A stretch of DNA of 64,000 nucleotides, taken from positions 62,001 through 126,000 of the forward strand of contig WTXD01000064.1 in the NCBI GenBank assembly GCA_022496205.1. Reading direction: 5' to 3'. Source of the DNA: Gloeopeniophorella convolvens (taxonomy: Eukaryota; Basidiomycota; Agaricomycetes; Russulales). How positions within the stretch are numbered: position 1 is the first letter of the stretch; each line of letters starts with the position of its first letter. The notes below the pieces were generated by a model. It was given only the letters and a program-made list of their open reading frames with translations, had not been told where the DNA came from and did not search any database. Positions 58,601 through 64,000 of the stretch are shown one piece after another. The position numbers were made by a program, and so were the translations under genes.

Positions 58601-59620
58601 CTGGAGGGACAATGTCTTCGATTGTTTTCTTGGGTGCGACATTTTGTTCGGCCAATTGTTGCGAATGAGTCGTTTTGGCGCGGACAGATATAGATCCTAT
58701 CGACAGGTGTAACTCTAGTTGTGTTACAGGACGAGCTCTAGGATCATGGACCACTGCGCTGGTGGAACGCACACCAGGATCATTGACCACTGCTTGGGTG
58801 TGCATTGATTCTGATTGGAAGAGTTGTCTGATGGTGGTGAGGTCGACGGAGTCAAGGAGATATGGTTCTTGAAGGGTGTAGTCGATGTAACCACAAGATG
58901 CAAGGATTGTTTGCATTTCTATGGCGAAGTTCACGTTGGTTTCATGGATACCATCTTCATTGGTATTGATTGGTGCAGTGATAGTACGGATTAGGCCAAC
59001 AGGAATGTTGTCTAGTGCGGTGGCAGAGATAGCGGAGTCGGATAGTTGGCAGGAAGGGGGACAACGGTCAAAGGTAATTGTGTCCTTTTCCCAATTGATA
59101 CTAGGGTTGTGTCGTCTAAGCCAATCTGTGCCTAGGATGAGGTCGTGGTCGCCGATGTCAGTGAGATATAGTTCAATCCATTCTTGGTGTGAGTGGCCAT
59201 CTGGTGTAGGGATTTCAAGGCGTTGAATAGTAGTATGTTGAACCAAACCGGTGGCGTTATCAGTGCCATCGACATTGCGAACAGGGAAAGGTTTGACGAG
59301 TTTCTTGAGTGTGAAGTGATGCCGGTTGGCGAAGTTGGTATGCAGGATAATGCCTTCTGCGCCACTATCAACAAGTGCGCGTGCACTGACTTTTCGGCCA
59401 GAGGACTGTCCCAGGAAATTGACTCTAACAGATATGGACGGAGTCCGTCGATTACGCGTCGTAGACGACGGTACAGGAATAGAGTCAATCGTTACAAAGG
59501 GTTCAAATTTCTCGACTCCGAAGAACCTCTCATATGTCCTCTGAACACGAAGAGTCCCAATAGACAGTGCGGCTATGGGACGGTTCAAAAATCCTTCTTC
59601 TCGGAAGTGGTAGAGGGGAG
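55603..59620 (-). CDS. Pol polyprotein (protease, RT, RNase H, integrase, chromodomain), one frameshift
   Basis: The aspartic protease has ARALVDSGAEG and DHDLILGTDWLRRHNPSINW. The reverse transcriptase has PMASPFFFVKKKDGKLRPVQ, FTKFDVRWGYNNIRIKEGDE and the catalytic IYMDDILIF at about 58,040. Near 57,715 a run of A has lost one base, which ends the first frame inside HALTRK; RNase H then continues in another frame (LITDASDFAIGAVLEQPDE, DIHDKELLAII, EIWTDHNNLTYF). Integrase has a zinc-binding HESLATGHPGRWKT...CATC, then ITMDFITDLP, VISDRGPQFASQF and a Glu in TDGETERVNQELEQYL. The C-terminal chromodomain is YLVKWKGYPDSENSWVPYSE, which in this family steers insertion to chromatin marks. All catalytic residues are present; only the frameshift breaks it. 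Confidence 0.88.
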
Positions 59621-61386
59621 ATGATGTCGGAAACGGCTTGCTTGGCCTCAGGAGTGGCTTGAGCATACCAGCTATTGATAGCTTGGATAGAAGTGTCGGT
59701 AGTGGAGGAGGATGATGGGTCATTCGCAATGAGATTGCGAGAGTTAGATGAGGGAGTAAAGGATCCGCCGCGTCCGCGGCCTCGGAATGATCCTCTAAAG
59801 TTTCCTCTACCTCGGCGGTTAAAATTGAACGAAGTGGAAGATGAGGGTCCGCTAGGCTTCTTGAGGCATTTGTCGGACCAGTGTCCTCCTCCTCCACAGT
59901 ACATGCAAAGATTGTTGTCGCGACGACGCTTGCGCTCTTCAGTAGTGAGTGGGGGAAATGCAGTGGTCGCATTGACTTGTGAGATTTCTCCTTCTTCGAG
60001 GGAGCGGATATTGCTTCGTCCGCGTCCACCTCGGAAGGTACTCCTAGGACGGTTGTCCAGTAGGAGTTGTCAAGTTCTTGGATAATCTTAACGACTTCTG
60101 CAAGCGTCTTTGGTTTGTTTGCGACAGCAGAGTACTTCTGCTCAAGTTGATTATTCAAGTTATGACGGAGAACGGGGATGGTGACAGTGTCGTCAGTGAT
60201 GGCAGCTTCAGTGCGTGCAACGTCCCAATCTTGGTACCATTCGCGGAAGCAGCGAATGCCTTGTGGGTACTGGAAGAACTTGTTGATAGTGAGTTGTTTC
60301 TGGTCCGGGTTGGTGAACATAGTTTCAAAGGCATCGACAAAGGCTTTCCAGGTGCCGTAGGCTTTATTCGTGAGTGCGTCATTCATGCGGACGCGAGCCC
60401 ATTCCCCAGCACGGGTGTTGTTTTTAAAGTGAGTATAGGCGTCGGCATCTTCTTGGTGTCGGTGTTATACAGGTCTTCATTGAGTGAATAATAGTTGTTA
60501 AGATGAGAAAGGAATTGGCGGGCAGTGGTTTCTGCCCCGTCAAAGGGTTCTGGTGGGCTGCCGAGTAATTTGGAAGACATCTTGGGCGGAGCGGTAGTGG
60601 TTCCTTGTGATGGTGGGTTTACTGGTGGTTTGAATGGAGGCGGTACTTGAGTCTGACGAGATGAAGAGGCAACTGGAGTCTGAGTCGGTCCGATACAGAG
60701 ACAGGAGGCGTAGGAGTCTGGACGAAAGGTACAAGTTCTTGAGGCTGAGACGATGGAGGCGCAACTGGTTCAGATGATTCTTTAGGAATTGGGTTTTGTT
60801 GAGGAGATGGATGATGTTCCGGGGTACCAAAGCCTCCAGGTATGGTGCGAGGCGAGTTTGCAGCTAATGGGGTGCCTAATGGAGTAACTTTTCTGGATAT
60901 ACGGTGGATGGTTTCTTGAGTAGATTCTAGGAGTTCGTTGACTTTGTCTGAGTCGTCTGAGGGAGGTGGTGTAGGTGGTGGTACGACGCGGGTTTGTTCA
61001 GGAGGGTCAAAGTATACTGGTTGGTTGTTGAAGTATTGCCACCGTTTCCTTCCTTCGTTCCAACGGACTTTCTTGTCTTTGTAAAGTCCTTCTAAGGACG
61101 CCCAGGCGTAACCTTGAAGTTGATCGGCATGTGGGTAGTAAGCGTTGAGTGCGTCGAGGACTGGTACTTGATAAGTGGTGAAAACTGTTTGCTTGGTTGC
61201 CTTGTCGAGGACGAGAGTTCGTCCAAGGACTGTGGCGATGGCGTAGACATGTCCGCTTTCTTCGTCAAGTCTGATTTTCCTAATAATGCTTCCGGGAGGT
61301 AGATGTCGGGAGATGTCAGTGATTTCTTCTGGGCTAGGGTCGTTCCAATTGTTCTCTTTGATGTATCTTTGGAATTTGGTACTCAT
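59530..61386 (-). pseudogene. Gag region with frameshifts
   Basis: Starts MSTKFQRYIKENNWNDPSPE. The first frame ends near 60,619. The next part (LLGSPPEPFDGAETTARQFL), the capsid-like part (YGTWKAFVDAFETMFTNPDQ) and the nucleocapsid part lie in different frames, so at least three shifts separate them, near 60,640, 60,440 and 60,070. The nucleocapsid carries one CCHC zinc knuckle (CMYCGGGGHWSDKC) followed by an RG-rich stretch (GRGNFRGSFRGRGRGG). Gag and Pol overlap near 59,530-59,620 in different frames, which could be the normal expression frameshift of the family. Confidence 0.75.
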
Positions 61387-61915
61387 AAAGAGTGATTCAG
61401 ATGATAGGGAGTCCTACAACTTGCACAGTGTAGGTGTTGACGTTGTGATGATATATGATGGTGAAAGCGTGGTTATGTTGAAGCGCAGCAGAAACAGGGT
61501 GCCAACTAGGCAAGCAAGAGCAAAGCTCAGTCAGTGAAGTCAACAGACTGAATGTCATTGGCGCAATACCTAGGCAAGCAAGAGCAAAGCTAAAGTAACT
61601 AGGTAAGCGCAAGTCCGGAAGTTCCGGAAGTAAAGTACTTGCCTCAGTCAGTGAAGTCAACAGACTGAGGCTACAAGGGCGAAAACAGCGTCCTTTATAT
61701 ACACAAAAGGAGTGTGGTTTGCATGTGATAAACAACAGCAACATGTGATAACCAGAGACCCATGTGAAAGCGGAACTAAAGTGGGTCGACCGGAACTGCA
61801 GGTGGGTCAACCCGGAACTGCATGTGGGTCATGGAAGAGCCCGGAAGAATCTAGAACAGGAACGAAAGTAGGTACAGCCTTAGGGGCTAGAACATAATGA
61901 TGTCATATACATTGT
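61387..61915 (-). repeat. putative 5' leader or LTR of the Ty3 element
   Basis: On the minus strand it has a TATATAAAGG promoter-like string near 61,695 and two copies of a block around GTCTGTTGACTTCACTGACTGAG, at 61,528-61,556 and 61,643-61,670. Next to them CTTTGCTCTTGCTTGCCTAG also occurs twice. A TGGCACCCTGT string could be a primer site. It does not match the sequence after Pol, so the element lacks a recognisable LTR pair. Confidence 0.35.
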
Positions 61916-61918
61916 AGA

Positions 61919-64000
61919 TCAGATAGCTCGCAGATCACCGAGTCCCTTATCTAATCTAATCAGAGACGTCCTTCCTGTCCTGAGTCCTGTCCGTCTCAAC
62001 ACGTTGCCGTCACTGAGCATTGCCTGGGAATTGGAGATTACATTCTCCAATATGCGCCGTGATTCATCCTTGGAGCAGTCGTCGAGCGACTCGGGCGCAA
62101 TCATCGACATCAGCGATGGGATCTTCGGGAGCTTTTGGAGGGGGGCTGGCCCTGCCCCGATTGAGTGCTGAACGGCAGCGACGTGCTTGCAGAATCGGAT
62201 GCGCGGCCAGTCTGGACAGTCGCAGGCTTCCCGATTGACATCAACATAATACATGTGTGATGCATCTGACGCGGATCGCACGTAATACCGCCCGTTGTCC
62301 AATGGTTGGACATCGGCCTTCATTTCCGCGGCGTGCTTTACGATCTCCCGGCGCCGAGACTCAGCCAAATTGGGGCCGCTGAAACCAAGCCCCTGGCTTC
62401 GGTGATGGTTCTCGTATTCCAGCAACATCTCCTTCAGTAGCGTATGGAGCAGATGATCCACCCGCCGGTTGCGCTTCCCTTCTAGCCATTTAGATTTCAA
62501 GACATGGTGATATCTGTAGATAGATAAACATTAGATCTGCACAATTACGCTCAATCTTAGCGCGATAATACTACTTACGCCTCAATAAGCATATTAGTAT
62601 CGCTCTCTTGAAAGATCGTGCGAGAAGATCTCGACCATCCTGTCCAGAGAGGAAGGACAGACATCCAGTTACTATCCAGATAAGCCACCATGCTCCCGGG
62701 CACCGAGGGATCGGTGCGGATTTGGTCCCACCAAACATAGAACTGATCGCGATCGGTCGTTCTCACCCATTTCTGAATGATGGACCAAAGCTCCGGGAAT
62801 GCGGCTGTATTGAAATGTGTCCTAATCGCGCGGAGGACGTGCCACCAGCAGAGTAGCAGAGTGCAGTCAGGGTACGCGATTTTGATCGCGTTCATTTGCC
62901 CTTGATCGCGATCGCTCATTGCGATCTTTGGCGCGACGGGCGGGTTCCACGCCTTCACTGTATTGAGGAAGTGGAGTATCGTTGCCTGAGTGCCACTGGA
63001 CGACAGCATCCAGGCAACGGGAACACCTGTCAATGCGAAATTAAGCGGAAATTAAGCGGAAATGAACATTGGAGCGTACCATGGCCCCAATGATCTCTGG
63101 TCATCAGTGTAAACAACTGTAGGCCAGAGTACTGTGTGGTGTTATGGGTAGCATCCACAGCCAGGAAGTCATTTGCCAATAGGTTGAACATAGATTGCTG
63201 GAACCTTGTTTGAATGCAGAGCACAAAGGTGTTTTGATCTAGCAAAGATCCTCCTGGGACAGGATCTATCCTATCCTTCAGGAAGACTAGATCTCCATCT
63301 TGCCGGAGCTGCTCCACCCAAACGCTGACCGAGATCGCATCGTTTTGATCGAGTCGGATCTCCTCACTCTCAATGCTACGGCGGATGCGGGTAACGTCGT
63401 GCATAGTGACATAATGATCGCGCTGCGTCGGTTTCGTCGACGCGCGAATATGCTTAAGCTGTGGCAGCCGTCAAAATAGCGAGATGAATGAATTAAGCGT
63501 TGCAACTCACTATTGCTTTAGGCTCTACTCCGAGCTGCACCATCGTCGTCATCTTCTCCCGCACCGGCTCCGAGATTCGGGTGAATATGAGATTCTCGTT
63601 GCCAGTGTCGTGGTCGTGCTTGGCTTCATACTTGCCAAGCACGGTCTGGACGTGTGGATAAAGTTTGATCGTGATCCTTGCACTACAGCCTGTCTGTTTA
63701 CTGGGAATCTTCCTGGCCCAGTCGTGCTTCTTTTGATAAGGTTTGATTCCGCCCGATCCCTCCCGGGCACACTTGAAAGTGCGGCGTTCTAGCCAATTAG
63801 GGCTGTCCGAGTCGACCGGGCGCTTGGTTTGACTGCAGACGAATTCCACGGCGTTCTCGTACTCCTGGGCTGCGAGCCAGGCCTTGAATGCATCTAGATC
63901 TGTCCATTCCAGATGCATCCCGCCCTTCTCCCAGTCGTATGTAAAGCTTCCCCGTTGGCGGGAAGTCTCCGGACTGTCGGCTCGGCGCGCTCGGCCTGTG
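61919..64000 (-). CDS. MULE-type transposase with SWIM zinc finger (5' end beyond the window)
   Basis: At least four exons. The amino-terminal DNA-binding part is FAR1-like, with AFKAWLAAQEYENAVEFVC and TGCSARITIKLY. The DDE core follows: NDFLAVDATHNTTQYSGLQL (first Asp), KIAMSDRDQGQMNAIKIAYP (second Asp), LCWWHVLRAIRTHF, then FQESDTNMLIEA and SKWLEGKRNRRVDHLLHTLL. The C-terminal SWIM finger is CDCPDWPRIRFCKHVAAVQH. This is the usual layout of Mutator-like transposases in basidiomycetes. The reading frame stays open upstream of the Met at 63,918 up to the window edge, so the true start may lie outside. No inverted repeat can be judged because the element is cut. The Ty3 element begins within about ten bases of this gene's stop codon. 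Confidence 0.82.

Larger units (their letters stand above)
55603..61386 (-). mobile_element. Ty3/gypsy retrotransposon with chromodomain, internal region
   Basis: Gag, protease, reverse transcriptase, RNase H, integrase and chromodomain follow in the order of Ty3/gypsy chromoviruses, all on the minus strand. Several one-base frameshifts interrupt the coding frames, so this copy is probably not autonomous although its sequence is otherwise well kept. Confidence 0.9.

Noticed and set aside
1..64000. CRISPR arrays, rRNA or tRNA genes
   Set aside because: No regularly spaced identical repeats with unique spacers and no recognisable rRNA or tRNA sequence were seen by eye. A tRNA scan would be needed to exclude a single tRNA gene.

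Overview
The window reads as nuclear DNA of a filamentous basidiomycete, most likely an agaricomycete of the polypore type. The genes are broken by many introns of about 50-65 bases, and the recognisable proteins and transposons (KDZ transposase with its cysteine-cluster region, a Ty3 chromovirus, a MULE/SWIM transposase, paired seven-helix membrane proteins, But2-like and UstYa-like proteins) are typical of that group. No rRNA, tRNA or CRISPR was recognised. Most gene models below were spliced by hand from GT-AG signals, so exact ends carry some uncertainty.

Region 1 (about 1.8-34.3 kb) is the most interesting part. It holds at least eleven apparently intact genes and one broken gene for tiny secreted peptides of 43-64 residues. 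Nearly all share one layout: an MR-type signal peptide, a short propeptide, one intron of 49-58 bases in phase 1, then a 15-32 residue cysteine-free tail. In six of them (one the broken gene) the tail carries P-[D/E/N]-x-x-G-F-[F/I]; the others have looser aromatic endings. Most members are invisible to a simple ORF search because the intron splits them. Seven lie on the minus strand (1.8-17.5 kb) and five on the plus strand (27.3-34.3 kb), pointing outward from a core at 19.6-25.3 kb. That core has two divergently transcribed UstYa-like (DUF3328) oxidase genes, a frameshifted But2-like gene and a seven-helix membrane protein whose paralogue sits at 5.9 kb. An amidase (7.6-9.8 kb) and an Old Yellow Enzyme with an altered active-site motif (32.2-33.5 kb) lie among the peptide genes. 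Because UstYa proteins modify ribosomal peptides in other fungi, the set is a candidate undescribed secreted or modified peptide locus. The functional link is inference.

Region 2 (35,387-46,327) is one DNA transposon of about 10.9 kb of the KDZ type. It has near-perfect 366-base terminal inverted repeats, subterminal arrays of CCCAGCCC-type repeats, a transposase gene and two further cargo genes of unknown function.

Region 3 (46.3-54.4 kb) looks like ordinary host sequence: a penta-EF-hand calcium-binding protein and two proline-rich proteins of unknown function, all on the minus strand. Region 4 (54.4 kb to the end) is transposon-rich. A frameshifted Ty3/gypsy chromovirus-type retrotransposon on the minus strand abuts the 3' end of a MULE-type transposase gene that runs off the right edge.
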